From: Clostridia bacterium
Lineage (GTDB): Bacteria; Bacillota; Clostridia; Oscillospirales; CAG-272
Length of the DNA stretch: 64,000 bases
Direction: 5' to 3'
Assembly (NCBI GenBank): GCA_017410065.1
Contig: JAFQRL010000012.1
Span: forward strand, 62,001-126,000
The translations under genes were made by a program, and so were the position numbers. Below are positions 31,767 to 40,312 of this stretch, in pieces (position 1 is the first letter of the stretch; the number at the start of each line of letters is the position of its first letter). The notes under the pieces are model-generated. The model was given only the letters and a program-made list of their open reading frames with translations. It made no database searches and was not told the DNA's origin.

Positions 31767-33608
31767 GTGAAGCACACAATGCCGATACCCTTTCATAAGG
31801 TTAAAATGACGGACGGATTTTGGAGAGAACGCATAGAGCTGAACAGCCGCGTTACCATCAGCGCGGTCTACGACAGATTTGCCGAAACAGGCAGATTTGC
31901 CGCCCTTGGATGCAATTGGACCGAGGAGATGGGCGAGAGCCTTCGCCCTCACTATTTCTGGGATTCGGACGTTGCAAAATGGATAGAGGGCTGTGCAAAT
32001 ATACTCCGCACGGAGGATCGCCCCGACCTTATCGCCCTTTGCGATGCCGCCATAGCCGATATCGTGAAAAACCAAGGCGAGGACGGTTACTTCAACGTCT
32101 ATTTCACCGTGGTCGACCCCGAGCACCGCTTTATTGACCGAGATAAGCACGAGCTCTATTGTGCCGGCCATCTTATGGAGGCGGCGGTGGCATACTACGA
32201 GGCGACGGGTAAGCGCGCCCTCCTTGATGCTATGTGCCGATTTGCCGACTATATCGAAAAACGCTTTAAGATAGACCGCGACGCAGGCTTCATCACCCCA
32301 GGCCATCAGGAAATAGAGCTTGCGCTTTTCCGTCTTTATGATTGCACAGGCGAGAGCCGCTACCTTGAGCTTGCCAAGTTCTTCATCAACGAGCGCGGCA
32401 AAAACGATAAGCCCTTAAGCCCAACGAGCACCCTTGAATATAATCAGTCCCATCTGCCCGTGAGAGAGCAAAGGGAGGCTGTGGGGCACGCGGTCCGCGC
32501 CGCATATCTCTACGCCGCAATGGCAGAGCTTGCCGAGCGCACCGAGGACGGCGAGCTTCTCACCGCCTGCGACGCTCTCTTTGATAATATCTCAAAAAAG
32601 AAAATGTATATAACGGGCGGCGTCGGCTCCTCGGCATCGGGCGAGGCGTACACAGTGGACTACGATCTTCCGAATATTCTTTCGTATAGCGAAAGCTGCG
32701 CGGGTATGGGACTGATATTCTTTGCCGCAAAAATGATGAGGATGAAGGGAGATTCAAAATACGCCGAGGTCATCGAGAGAGTGCTCTATAACTGCTTTCT
32801 CTGTTGCACCTCCATCGACGGTGAGTCCTTCTTCTACACCAACCCTCTTGAGGTAATTCCTTATCTTTCCTATAAGGATAAGGTGAGCGAGTATTATAAA
32901 ATAAAGTATCCGAAGCCCTCAAGAAGCCGCGTTTTCAAGACCTCCTGTTGCCCCTCAAACGTGGTGCGCTTCGTGCCCGAGATCCCCGAGCTTATATACG
33001 GGGACGACGGAGACACGGTGTTCATCCATCAATATATCAGCTCGTCCGTTGAGCTTTGCCGTGGGGACAGCAAGGTGACTCTCACAGTCTCCACAGACTA
33101 TCCCCGCTCAGGCAGGGTGGAGATACGCGCCGACGGCGGAGAGCTTGATATCAAATTAAGGATACCCTCCTGGCATAAGGGCTATTCGGGCGAGGTCGAC
33201 CGTGGCTACGCCCCCATTCACCTGAGGGACGGTGTGCCCTTCGCCATTGAGCTTGATATGTCTCCAAGGATCATCAGGGCAAACCCAAGGGTGCTTTTTG
33301 ATGCCCATAAATGTGCCGTGATGCGCGGACCCGTGGTCTATTGCTCGGAGGCGGTGGATAACGGCGAGCTCCTTCGTAATATCCGCTTGGATATAACCTC
33401 TCCAATCACAGAGGAGCAGACCCCGAGCGGCTACGCCGCCCCCGCACTTTCCGCCGTGGGCTACCGTCGCGCCGTGAGTGAGTCCGCACCGCTTTATTTT
33501 GAGGGCGCGGAGGACGAGATAAAAATACCCCTTCGCCTTATTCCTTACCACGCATTCTCAAACAGAGGAGAGTGCGAGATGCAGGTATGGATGAATTATA
33601 AGGGATGA
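31767..33608 (+). CDS. Glycoside hydrolase family 127, beta-L-arabinofuranosidase-like
   Basis: This 613-residue enzyme is predicted to cleave terminal beta-L-arabinofuranosides from plant cell-wall glycoproteins. The unusual zinc-cysteine centre of the family is complete: E309 and C311 in YSESCAGMG, and C394-C395 in TSCCPSN, with C394 at the position of the nucleophile of the characterised Bifidobacterium enzyme. E293 in GEAYTVDY sits 16 residues before E309, the same spacing as the acid/base of that enzyme. There is no signal peptide, so it works on imported oligosaccharides. It is controlled by the divergent AraC protein. Confidence 0.93.
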   Translation: MKHTMPIPFHKVKMTDGFWRERIELNSRVTISAVYDRFAETGRFAALGCNWTEEMGESLRPHYFWDSDVAKWIEGCANILRTEDRPDLIALCDAAIADIVKNQGEDGYFNVYFTVVDPEHRFIDRDKHELYCAGHLMEAAVAYYEATGKRALLDAMCRFADYIEKRFKIDRDAGFITPGHQEIELALFRLYDCTGESRYLELAKFFINERGKNDKPLSPTSTLEYNQSHLPVREQREAVGHAVRAAYLYAAMAELAERTEDGELLTACDALFDNISKKKMYITGGVGSSASGEAYTVDYDLPNILSYSESCAGMGLIFFAAKMMRMKGDSKYAEVIERVLYNCFLCCTSIDGESFFYTNPLEVIPYLSYKDKVSEYYKIKYPKPSRSRVFKTSCCPSNVVRFVPEIPELIYGDDGDTVFIHQYISSSVELCRGDSKVTLTVSTDYPRSGRVEIRADGGELDIKLRIPSWHKGYSGEVDRGYAPIHLRDGVPFAIELDMSPRIIRANPRVLFDAHKCAVMRGPVVYCSEAVDNGELLRNIRLDITSPITEEQTPSGYAAPALSAVGYRRAVSESAPLYFEGAEDEIKIPLRLIPYHAFSNRGECEMQVWMNYKG

Positions 33609-33629
33609 TAATGTAATAAAACAAAGAAA

Positions 33630-33675
33630 ATCGGGCATTTTCGGTATAATAAGCCGTAAATGCCCGATATTTTTA
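33630..33675 (+). terminator. Terminator after GH127
   Basis: ATCGGGCATTT at 33630-33640 pairs with AAATGCCCGAT at 33658-33668. An inner CGG/CCG stem and a T-run are present. Confidence 0.85.
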
Positions 33676-33850
33676 TATTCTTTTTCCACCCCGAATTTGA
33701 AGCTTGCTTTAAAGAAAAACAAAGCTCTGCTTTCAGAAAATATTTGAAAGGATGCGAAATATTATTCATAGCTCCCCGCGCGGTAATTATATCAATTATC
33801 ACCTCATATAAATTTATGAATGGCTTTTCGTTTTGTTTTTGGAGTATATT

Positions 33851-35374
33851 ATGAGTGCGAGAAGAAAGTTTTTTAAAAGAGGCGCGACCCTCACGGCGGT
33901 AGGGCTTGCGATGAAGACCGTCGGGATGCTTTTCGGTGCCTTCGTGAGCCGAGCCGTGGGAGCCGAGGGGGTCGGCTTATACACCGTGGTTATGACGGTC
34001 TATTCCTTCGCCGTCACCTTCGCCACCTCGGGCATCAGCCTCACCGTTACAAGACTTGTGGCAGGTGCCATAGGCGAGGGCAGAGGGGGAGAGCTTGGAA
34101 AAATTATGCGAGCCTCCGTGATCTACGCCTTGACCTTCGGCGCGGCGGCGAGCTCCTTCCTTTTCCTCGGCTCGGAGCTGATCTCCTCCATCGTGTTGTC
34201 GGATGCGCGAGCATCGGCTTCTCTTAAAATACTTGCTCTGTCGCTTATACCCGTCGCTCTGTGCTCCGCTTTTTCGGGATATTTCGTCGGTGTGAAAAGA
34301 GTGGGCTTCAATGCGGCAGTTCAGGTCCTCTCCCAGCTTTTCAAAATTCTTCTCACCTTTATTCTTGTCTCCGGGCTGAAGGACGGAGAGATAGTCAGCG
34401 CGGTAATAGCTCTTTGCCTCGGCATCACCTTAACAGAGCTTCTCGCGCTCCTCCTTATAATGCTGGAGTATTTTATTGACCGCCGAATTCACGGAGGAAA
34501 AAGGAGAGAGCGGGGACGGGAGGGCATCGGTGAGGTGGCAAAGGCGGCGCTTCCACTAGCCATTTCCGCATACGTGCGCTCCGTGCTCACAACCCTTGAG
34601 CACATCTTAATACCGCGCAGACTTATGAGCAGAGGAGAGAATAATTCGGAGGCATATTCCCATTACGGTACCCTCCACGGGATGGCTCTGCCCCTGGTGC
34701 TCTATCCAATGTCACCCTTAAGCTCCTTTTCGGGGCTTCTCGTTCCCGAGTTCGCCGAGGATTGTGCGGCGGGTAACGCGGGGAGAATGGAAAGGGTCGC
34801 AAGAGAGGCTCTTAACACCACCCTGACCTACGCCATTCTTTCGGCTGTTCTGCTTTTCTATTTTGCGGAGGAGCTTGGATATGCTGTCTACGGCTCCCAC
34901 GATGCGGGAAGATTTATCTCGGTGCTTGCCCTGATCGTCCCCATAATGTATATGGACCACGTGACCGACGGTATGCTAAAGGGCATCGGCGAGCAGGTAT
35001 ATTCGATGTGGGTTAATATCACCGATTCTCTCATCTCCGTTCTGCTCGTATATATCCTGATACCGCCCCTCGGCATCCTCGGCTACGCCGTGGTGATAGT
35101 TGTGATGGAGGGCTATAATTTTCTCCTCAGTATTATGAGGCTGCGCCGCCGTATCAGATTGAGGATAGATCTGGTCGGCTCGGCGGTAGTGCCTTGCCTT
35201 GCGGCTTTCTTTTCGGCATACCTCACAGATAAGCTCTTCGCCTCGCAGGGAAGCCTCGCAACGGGAGCGACCCTCGTACCAAAGATGATCTTTACTCTTT
35301 CGGCGTTTGCCCTTATTATGTCTGTTTCAAGGTTGATAACAAAAAGAAAAAGCACCAAATTAATAAATAATTAA
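33851..35374 (+). CDS. SpoVB-like polysaccharide flippase
   Basis: This 507-residue membrane protein has about 14 helices. The N-terminal RGATLTAVGLAMKTVGMLFGAF, the short GAEGVGLY and the mid-protein LEHILIPRRL match the stage V sporulation protein B/MurJ-like branch of the MOP superfamily, which flips lipid-linked precursors. I chose ATG 33851, with GGAG 5-8 bases upstream. In spore formers the relative acts in cortex peptidoglycan assembly. No other sporulation gene is next to it, so its role here is inferred from family only. Confidence 0.85.
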   Translation: MSARRKFFKRGATLTAVGLAMKTVGMLFGAFVSRAVGAEGVGLYTVVMTVYSFAVTFATSGISLTVTRLVAGAIGEGRGGELGKIMRASVIYALTFGAAASSFLFLGSELISSIVLSDARASASLKILALSLIPVALCSAFSGYFVGVKRVGFNAAVQVLSQLFKILLTFILVSGLKDGEIVSAVIALCLGITLTELLALLLIMLEYFIDRRIHGGKRRERGREGIGEVAKAALPLAISAYVRSVLTTLEHILIPRRLMSRGENNSEAYSHYGTLHGMALPLVLYPMSPLSSFSGLLVPEFAEDCAAGNAGRMERVAREALNTTLTYAILSAVLLFYFAEELGYAVYGSHDAGRFISVLALIVPIMYMDHVTDGMLKGIGEQVYSMWVNITDSLISVLLVYILIPPLGILGYAVVIVVMEGYNFLLSIMRLRRRIRLRIDLVGSAVVPCLAAFFSAYLTDKLFASQGSLATGATLVPKMIFTLSAFALIMSVSRLITKRKSTKLINN

Positions 35375-35390
35375 ACAATTTCAAAAATGA

Positions 35391-35419
35391 TTGACAACAG
35401 TCGATTATTGTAGTATAAT
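35391..35419 (+). promoter_or_regulatory. Consensus promoter of the large lipoprotein
   Basis: TTGACA (35391-35396) and TATAAT (35414-35419) have a 17-base spacer, a perfect match to the sigma-A consensus. Confidence 0.88.
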
Positions 35420-35460
35420 GTATATATTTGATTACAAATACCAGCATTTGGGAGGTAGTT

Positions 35461-37377
35461 ATGGTTAAAATACCGAAGAAGTTGATAGCAATATCGCTGC
35501 TTGTTTGCACGCTCTCGCTATGCCTTTTCTCCTGTGACGAGGGCGCCGTGCACCTATCTCCCGAAAAGCCGAAGATCACACTTCGTATAGCCTTTCTTGA
35601 TGAGGCTGCAAATATGTATATGGGCTCGGATGCCACCTTGTGCGACTCACCGAGCGAAGTCGGAGAAGGCGAGCGTGAGCTTTTACCGTTCTGGCGCGAG
35701 CTCTCAGACCTTTGCGGCTTCGAGCTTTACGGCCGCTGCGTGACAGATCCCTCCGAGCTTTCCGAATTCGATATAGTAATCGGGAGCGTGCAGAGGCTCG
35801 ATATTCTTGCAAGAGAGGGCTATCTTCTTGATGCTTCAACCTATTTAAGCTCAATTCCCAGCGCAAAGGAGAGGCTCTACGAAAACGACCTGATCTTTTC
35901 CTATATGGGTGAATCGAAATACAATGAATTTGGCATCTACGCCATCCCCACCGTCGGCAATTCCTTGGAATTTTCACTTCTTCCGTATTTTCACGAGGAG
36001 ACGGTGCGCCTTCTTCTTGATTCGGAGGATGTGGAATTTTCGCCTCTTTTTGCGGATGAGATATTCGTTACGCACTATATGCCCGAGGAGGGGAGCGTCA
36101 CGGTAGACGTCATTGGCAGAGGCGGCGAGCTCTCGAAGCTCACGAAAAACTATACGACCGCGGGAAACGTCATCTCGCTTTTGCGGCTTTATAACGGAAA
36201 GGAGCTCACGGGCGAGCGAGCCGTCGCTACCTTAAGAAATTATATTGATAAAGCCTACGGTGGCTATTACGGAGAGGAACGCTCGGCTCTGTTTCTCGGC
36301 GAGTCCGCCGCATACGATGCGGACGAGCTTGCCGCCCTTCTTATATGCGCCGCGGCAAATTCAGCTCTTCTCGCCGAGCGCGGCTTGCCGAGTGTGCTTC
36401 GCACCGAAACGGAGGAAGAGGCACTTTCGGTGCTTGCCTCCATTTACGGCGTGCGAGGTCATAACGGCGGCTATACCTACGTGAGCCACAGCGGCGAGCT
36501 GAGGGATTCGCGCATCGAGCCCGAGACCTACGAGCTCCTTGATATGTTGAGTAAATGGAAAAGATCGGGTATTATTGAAATAGGAGAGAATAGCGAGCTC
36601 GGCTCTCTCGTTCGCTTCGGTGCAGAAAGGGAGGAGCTCGGTCACACGCCGTCTCTACCTCCTATTGCAAAATGGAAGGACGGCTCAAACAGTAAGGGCG
36701 GTGTTGACGAGGGCGTGTATATGAGATTCACCGAGTCGGTAAGCTTTGCCGAGAACCTTGCCGTCGGGATTTCCAAAGGCGGCGTTGTCAGCAGCTACGC
36801 AAGGCTTGATGCCGCCTTGAAGCTTGTGGAGACGGTCTCCTCCGCCGAGGGCAGAGCGGCTATCGCCGCAGGGCTCAAATTAAATAACACCGGGGCTCTG
36901 CGACGCGAGGCAGAGACATTGGGCTATGGAAATATAACCGACTATATCAGGGAGGAGCTCGGCGTGTGCCAAGGGCTATATCCCATAAACGACAGAGTGC
37001 TGAACGAAGGAGGCGATTGCAGGCTTATAGCTCGCGCTCTGGAGCAGGGAATACTGAAAACCACATCCACTAAAAGAGCGCAGGCGAACAATTGGTATCG
37101 CGCCGCCCCGATCCTTCTGCCATACACCGCGGAGGAATATTCTGCTCTGATGGCGGTTATAAAGCATAACGAGGAAAATAGCGGAGAGAGCTTCTCACAG
37201 CTTGCCGAGCGGATCGCAAGCGATGGCTACTTCGGCGCGGGCTTCAAGGATAAATACGATCTGCTCGCCTATATCAATTCCATCTGGAGGATCGGCGAAT
37301 ATAAAAAGCTTATCGAAGACGGCTACTACACCGTCGGCGTCTACTACTACGAATACATAAACGGAATTGAATATTGA
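35461..37377 (+). CDS. Large lipoprotein, possibly solute-binding
   Basis: This 638-residue exported lipoprotein has lipobox LFSC with Cys25. The mature part looks like a periplasmic-type bilobal binding protein: FDIVIGSVQRLDILAREGYLLDAS followed by FGIYAIPTVGNSLEF resembles extracellular solute-binding proteins of ABC importers, and a later VGISKG stretch fits the same pattern. No permease or ATPase gene is adjacent, so it would be an orphan or have another role. GGGAGG lies 5 bases before ATG 35461. Family assignment is tentative. Confidence 0.65.
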   Translation: MVKIPKKLIAISLLVCTLSLCLFSCDEGAVHLSPEKPKITLRIAFLDEAANMYMGSDATLCDSPSEVGEGERELLPFWRELSDLCGFELYGRCVTDPSELSEFDIVIGSVQRLDILAREGYLLDASTYLSSIPSAKERLYENDLIFSYMGESKYNEFGIYAIPTVGNSLEFSLLPYFHEETVRLLLDSEDVEFSPLFADEIFVTHYMPEEGSVTVDVIGRGGELSKLTKNYTTAGNVISLLRLYNGKELTGERAVATLRNYIDKAYGGYYGEERSALFLGESAAYDADELAALLICAAANSALLAERGLPSVLRTETEEEALSVLASIYGVRGHNGGYTYVSHSGELRDSRIEPETYELLDMLSKWKRSGIIEIGENSELGSLVRFGAEREELGHTPSLPPIAKWKDGSNSKGGVDEGVYMRFTESVSFAENLAVGISKGGVVSSYARLDAALKLVETVSSAEGRAAIAAGLKLNNTGALRREAETLGYGNITDYIREELGVCQGLYPINDRVLNEGGDCRLIARALEQGILKTTSTKRAQANNWYRAAPILLPYTAEEYSALMAVIKHNEENSGESFSQLAERIASDGYFGAGFKDKYDLLAYINSIWRIGEYKKLIEDGYYTVGVYYYEYINGIEY

Positions 37378-37398
37378 AAGCGCGAAAATACGTGCAAA

Positions 37399-37436
37399 AA
37401 AATGGCGACCCTCCAAATCAGGAAGGTCGCCAAAAT
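37399..37436. terminator. Terminator between lipoprotein and corC-like genes
   Basis: GGCGACC at 37404-37410 pairs with GGTCGCC at 37425-37431. The A-run to the left makes it an especially good terminator for the minus-strand gene. Confidence 0.75.
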
Positions 37437-37495
37437 TATTTCAATTAAGCTAAAATGAGGATATATGTAAACTATAATAGTCAAAACAAGGCGTT

Positions 37496-38815
37496 TTAAT
37501 CCTTTTCTTTAGAGTCCTCGTCATCATCCTTAGCATCGCGATCGCCGTCTTCATCCTCCTCTTTGGGGCGGTTATCAACGATGTGGAGAGTTTCGATCCT
37601 TCGTCCGTCCATCTTCATAACCTCAACGTGAACGCCGCAGTAGTCAAAGGAATCTCCCACCTCGGGGATCCTTTCAAGAATTGCCATTGCCCAGCCGTTT
37701 GCTGTGGAGATATCAAGCTCCTCGTCCAAGGTAAGATCGAGCTCGTCAAGAAGCTTTTCAAGGTTTGCCATACCCGAAACCTCGTATTCGCCCTCGCCGA
37801 CCTCCTTGATCTCCTCAAGGATCTCGTCGTGCTCATCCCAGATATCGCCAACTATCTCCTCAAGGATATCCTCAAGGGTGACGACGCCTGCCGTTGAGCC
37901 GTATTCGTCGGTTACTATTGCCATATGGAGCTGCTTATCCTGAAGCTCCTTCATAAGATCGTTCACCTTCTGCGTTTTGGTTACGTAGATCGCGGGCTTA
38001 AGAAGACTGTTTATGGTTGCGGGCTTGTTATATGCAAGTGCATAGAAATCCTTATAGTAGAGAATACCGATAACGTTATCAAGATCTCCCTCGTAAACGG
38101 GAATTCTTGAATATCCCGACTCGCAGAACACCTCGGCTGCACGCGCCTTGTCTGCATTTGCGGGAAGGGCGGTTATATCTATTCTGGGGGTGAATATGTC
38201 GCCAACCTCAAGATCGCCGAATTCGATAGCACTCTTGATAAGAGAGCTCTCCTCCTCGTCGATGCCGCCGTCCTCCTCTGCCTCCTCGATAATGGAGATC
38301 AGCTCCTCCTCGGTCATACCCTTGTCGTCATCATTCTTGGAGAGCTTGGAAAGCAGACGCTGCCACTGACGGAAGATGAAGGTCAAGGGAGTAAGTATGA
38401 TCATAAAGAAGTGTATTATGGGAGTGGAGAAAAGGGTGAACTTCTCGGGTGAATTCTTCGCCATAGATTTCGGGGATATCTCGCCGAAGATAAGCACCGT
38501 CAGCGTGAGCACGATAGTGGAAAGCGTTGCGCCCATATCGGGGTTGTTTGTGAGAAGCTCGGTGAAAAACAGAGTCGCAAGCGATGCGGCAAGTATATTC
38601 ACCACGTTGTTTCCAACCAGGATAGTTGAGAGAAGCGCGTCGTAATTATCCGCAAGCTTCAGCGCGGTTGCCGCTCTTTTGTTGCCCTTCTCGGCAAGGT
38701 TCTTCATCCTTATCCTGTTGAAGGTTGAAAACGCCGTTTCGGTTGCCGAAAAATAAGCGGAGAAAATGATACATACGATGATAATTATCAAATATGTAAC
38801 TAAATGAGGTTCCAT
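37496..38815 (-). CDS. CorC/CNNM-type (HlyC-like) Mg2+ transport protein
   Basis: This 439-residue protein has an N-terminal DUF21/CNNM membrane domain (about 1-190, three to four helices, with FSAYFSATETAFSTFNRIR and STILVGNNVVNILAAS), a CBS-domain pair (about 200-330, DIFTPRIDITALP and AIVTDEYGSTAGVVTLEDILEEIVG) and a C-terminal CorC_HlyC domain. Relatives in Bacillus and Staphylococcus export Mg2+. The C-terminus is a run of Asp, Glu and Lys. The start at ATG 38815 fits the membrane domain, although AGAAAGG is 20 bases upstream. I see no good promoter between the upstream leader terminator and this gene, so it is probably expressed by read-through of that terminator. Confidence 0.85.
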   Translation of the reverse strand: MEPHLVTYLIIIIVCIIFSAYFSATETAFSTFNRIRMKNLAEKGNKRAATALKLADNYDALLSTILVGNNVVNILAASLATLFFTELLTNNPDMGATLSTIVLTLTVLIFGEISPKSMAKNSPEKFTLFSTPIIHFFMIILTPLTFIFRQWQRLLSKLSKNDDDKGMTEEELISIIEEAEEDGGIDEEESSLIKSAIEFGDLEVGDIFTPRIDITALPANADKARAAEVFCESGYSRIPVYEGDLDNVIGILYYKDFYALAYNKPATINSLLKPAIYVTKTQKVNDLMKELQDKQLHMAIVTDEYGSTAGVVTLEDILEEIVGDIWDEHDEILEEIKEVGEGEYEVSGMANLEKLLDELDLTLDEELDISTANGWAMAILERIPEVGDSFDYCGVHVEVMKMDGRRIETLHIVDNRPKEEDEDGDRDAKDDDEDSKEKD

Positions 38816-38888
38816 AATGTTGTGTTTTGAGAAATACCTTTCTAATATAATAATTAATGAATTTTGCATTAAGCTCTGCGCTTTTCGG

Positions 38889-38935
38889 AAAAAAGCAAAA
38901 AAAGGCGTAGCCATACCCGAAAGTGTGGCTAAGCC
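38889..38935 (-). terminator. Terminator/attenuator between leader peptide and corC-like gene
   Basis: On the minus strand GGCTTAGCCACAC (38935-38923) pairs with GTATGGCTACGCC (38916-38904) around TTTCGG. It is followed by seven Ts, GC and six more Ts. The 5' arm contains the last codon and the stop codon of the leader peptide. Confidence 0.85.
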
Positions 38936-38997
38936 TGTGTTATAAACGTATAAACGGTGCAACTGTGACAAGTGTCCGCGTCCGCGTCGTCGTCCAT
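38929..38997 (-). CDS. 22-residue acidic leader peptide upstream of corC-like gene
   Basis: A tiny frame starts at ATG 38997 with GGAGGA three bases upstream, 37 or so bases into a transcript from a perfect promoter. The peptide begins MDDDADADTCHSC and ends in a Thr/Phe-rich tail; its TAG stop (38931-38929) is inside the terminator stem. Runs of acidic residues at the N-terminus of a nascent chain are known to destabilise translating ribosomes when Mg2+ is low, and the next gene on this strand encodes a Mg2+ transporter. The layout therefore fits a leader peptide that senses Mg2+. An alternative is a free-standing small protein with a CxxC motif. Confidence 0.6.
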   Translation of the reverse strand: MDDDADADTCHSCTVYTFITQA

Positions 38998-39040
38998 GAT
39001 TCCTCCGAAAAAAATTGCTCGAAAAGCATAATGTAAAAAA

Positions 39041-39069
39041 ATTATATCATATCTTTTCTTTTTTGTCAA
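39041..39069 (-). promoter_or_regulatory. Perfect consensus promoter of the leader-corC unit
   Basis: On the minus strand TTGACA (39064-39069) and TATAAT (39041-39046) have exactly 17 bases between them. Confidence 0.9.
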
Positions 39070-39238
39070 TAGGTTTTGCGAAATACTTATGAGCGGAGAA
39101 AATATCAATGGGGAAAACACCGAAGTTGGCCGCCTCATTATATAGATAATTTGTAGATTATACCCAAAATGCAGGTGTCTTATGCCGCCTTTTGGCGAAA
39201 ATTATTAAAAATTCTTAACGGATTTTTGATAAACCCCC

Positions 39239-39267
39239 TTGATTTTTCGGGAATACTATGATATAAT
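39239..39267 (+). promoter_or_regulatory. Promoter of the 39320 membrane protein gene
   Basis: TTGATT (39239-39244) and TATAAT (39262-39267) have a 17-base spacer. Confidence 0.78.
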
Positions 39268-39319
39268 TAACCCGTAACGAAAAAAATCGCGGTTTTTACC
39301 GTCGAGATAGAGGTGTAAA

Positions 39320-40042
39320 ATGGAATTCTTTGAAGCCTTTGCCAACGGCTCGATCGGCTTTGATCGGATCGGCGCGGAGATCGTTCGCGTTTGGGGCTTG
39401 CTCACCGCCGAGGGCGGCACGATAGCTAATTTCTGGGGTACGGTTATGGGTTGGATAAATACCTATATTCCCTTTGCCTGGATCCTTCCCACAATCCTTG
39501 CGACCCTCTCCCTTCTTCAGATATTCTGCGGTAAGAAGCTTCTCGGCTTGCAGAAATTCCTCGTTTGTCTCGGTGTTGGCTTCGCTTGCGGCACAGCCTT
39601 CATCCATCCCCTCCTTCTCCAGATCGGCATTTCCTTTATGCCCGATTGGGTGGTAGGTCTTATCGTGGGCATAGTTGCGGCGATCCTTGCAAGGCTCTTT
39701 TACGTTCTTGCTTATATCATCGCTGTTGGCGGTGCGGGCTATATCCTTTGTATGAGCGGTATTCTTCCCGAGTCCATCAGCGGCTTCGTTGGAGTTTGGT
39801 ATATAGCTCTCGCGGTTGCGGTAGTGCTCGTTATCCTCGCCCTCGTTCTCAGAGGTGCTATCGAGATGCTCGGCACTGCGGCTCTCGGCGGCTACACCCT
39901 CTACCTCTCCTTCCTCTCCATTCTCGCATCCTTTGGATGGGGCATCGGAGAAAGCTATGAGATCTGGTGGAAGCTCGGCTTCATCGCCGTCAGCGCGCTC
40001 CTCGGCTTCATCGTCCAGTTCAAAACAAGACGTAAGGATTAA
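39320..40042 (+). CDS. Polytopic membrane protein, TMEM198-like
   Basis: This 240-residue protein has about seven hydrophobic helices with glycine-rich turns (FLVCLGVGFACGTAF, VGLIVGIVAAILARLFY, IIAVGGAGYILCM, GTAALGGYTLYL). The repeated hairpins of small residues resemble the TM7S3/TMEM198 (DUF4203-like) family, whose function in bacteria is unknown. The N-terminal 40 residues are amphipathic. GAGGTG precedes ATG 39320. It is monocistronic with its own promoter and terminator. Confidence 0.65.
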   Translation: MEFFEAFANGSIGFDRIGAEIVRVWGLLTAEGGTIANFWGTVMGWINTYIPFAWILPTILATLSLLQIFCGKKLLGLQKFLVCLGVGFACGTAFIHPLLLQIGISFMPDWVVGLIVGIVAAILARLFYVLAYIIAVGGAGYILCMSGILPESISGFVGVWYIALAVAVVLVILALVLRGAIEMLGTAALGGYTLYLSFLSILASFGWGIGESYEIWWKLGFIAVSALLGFIVQFKTRRKD

Positions 40043-40057
40043 TTCAGATAAGTAAGC

Positions 40058-40098
40058 GGCTTTCCTGTCTTCCATAGGGCAGGGAAGCCTCTTTTTTG
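40058..40098 (+). terminator. Terminator of the 39320 gene
   Basis: GGCTTTCCTG from 40058 pairs imperfectly with CAGGGAAGCC ending at 40089. A run of six Ts follows. Confidence 0.75.
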
Positions 40099-40236
40099 CT
40101 TATAACCCTTGCGCTTTGCGCGAGCTCCGCCTTAAAGCACACAGCGGATAAGCTTCATAAGTCGCCGAAGGCTCTGTCGGCGCGCAAAAATATTTTAAAT
40201 TTTTCAGAAAAATTTTACCGTTATGCGTTTTGCATA

Positions 40237-40265
40237 TTGACTTTTCGCCGAAGTTGTAGTAAAAT
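40237..40265 (+). promoter_or_regulatory. Promoter of the transketolase genes
   Basis: TTGACT (40237-40242) and TAAAAT (40260-40265) have a 17-base spacer. Confidence 0.72.
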
Positions 40266-40312
40266 TATAATAATAATTATAAAAATTATTTAATACATAC
40301 GGAGAAACTCTT

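Larger units (their letters stand above)
38998..39319. other. Divergent regulatory region
   Basis: This gene-free stretch holds the two divergent promoters (39041-39069 minus, 39239-39267 plus) and the 5' leader of the corC unit. Between 39070 and 39238 I see only a small CGCC-TTTT-GGCG hairpin near 39186. Confidence 0.65.
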
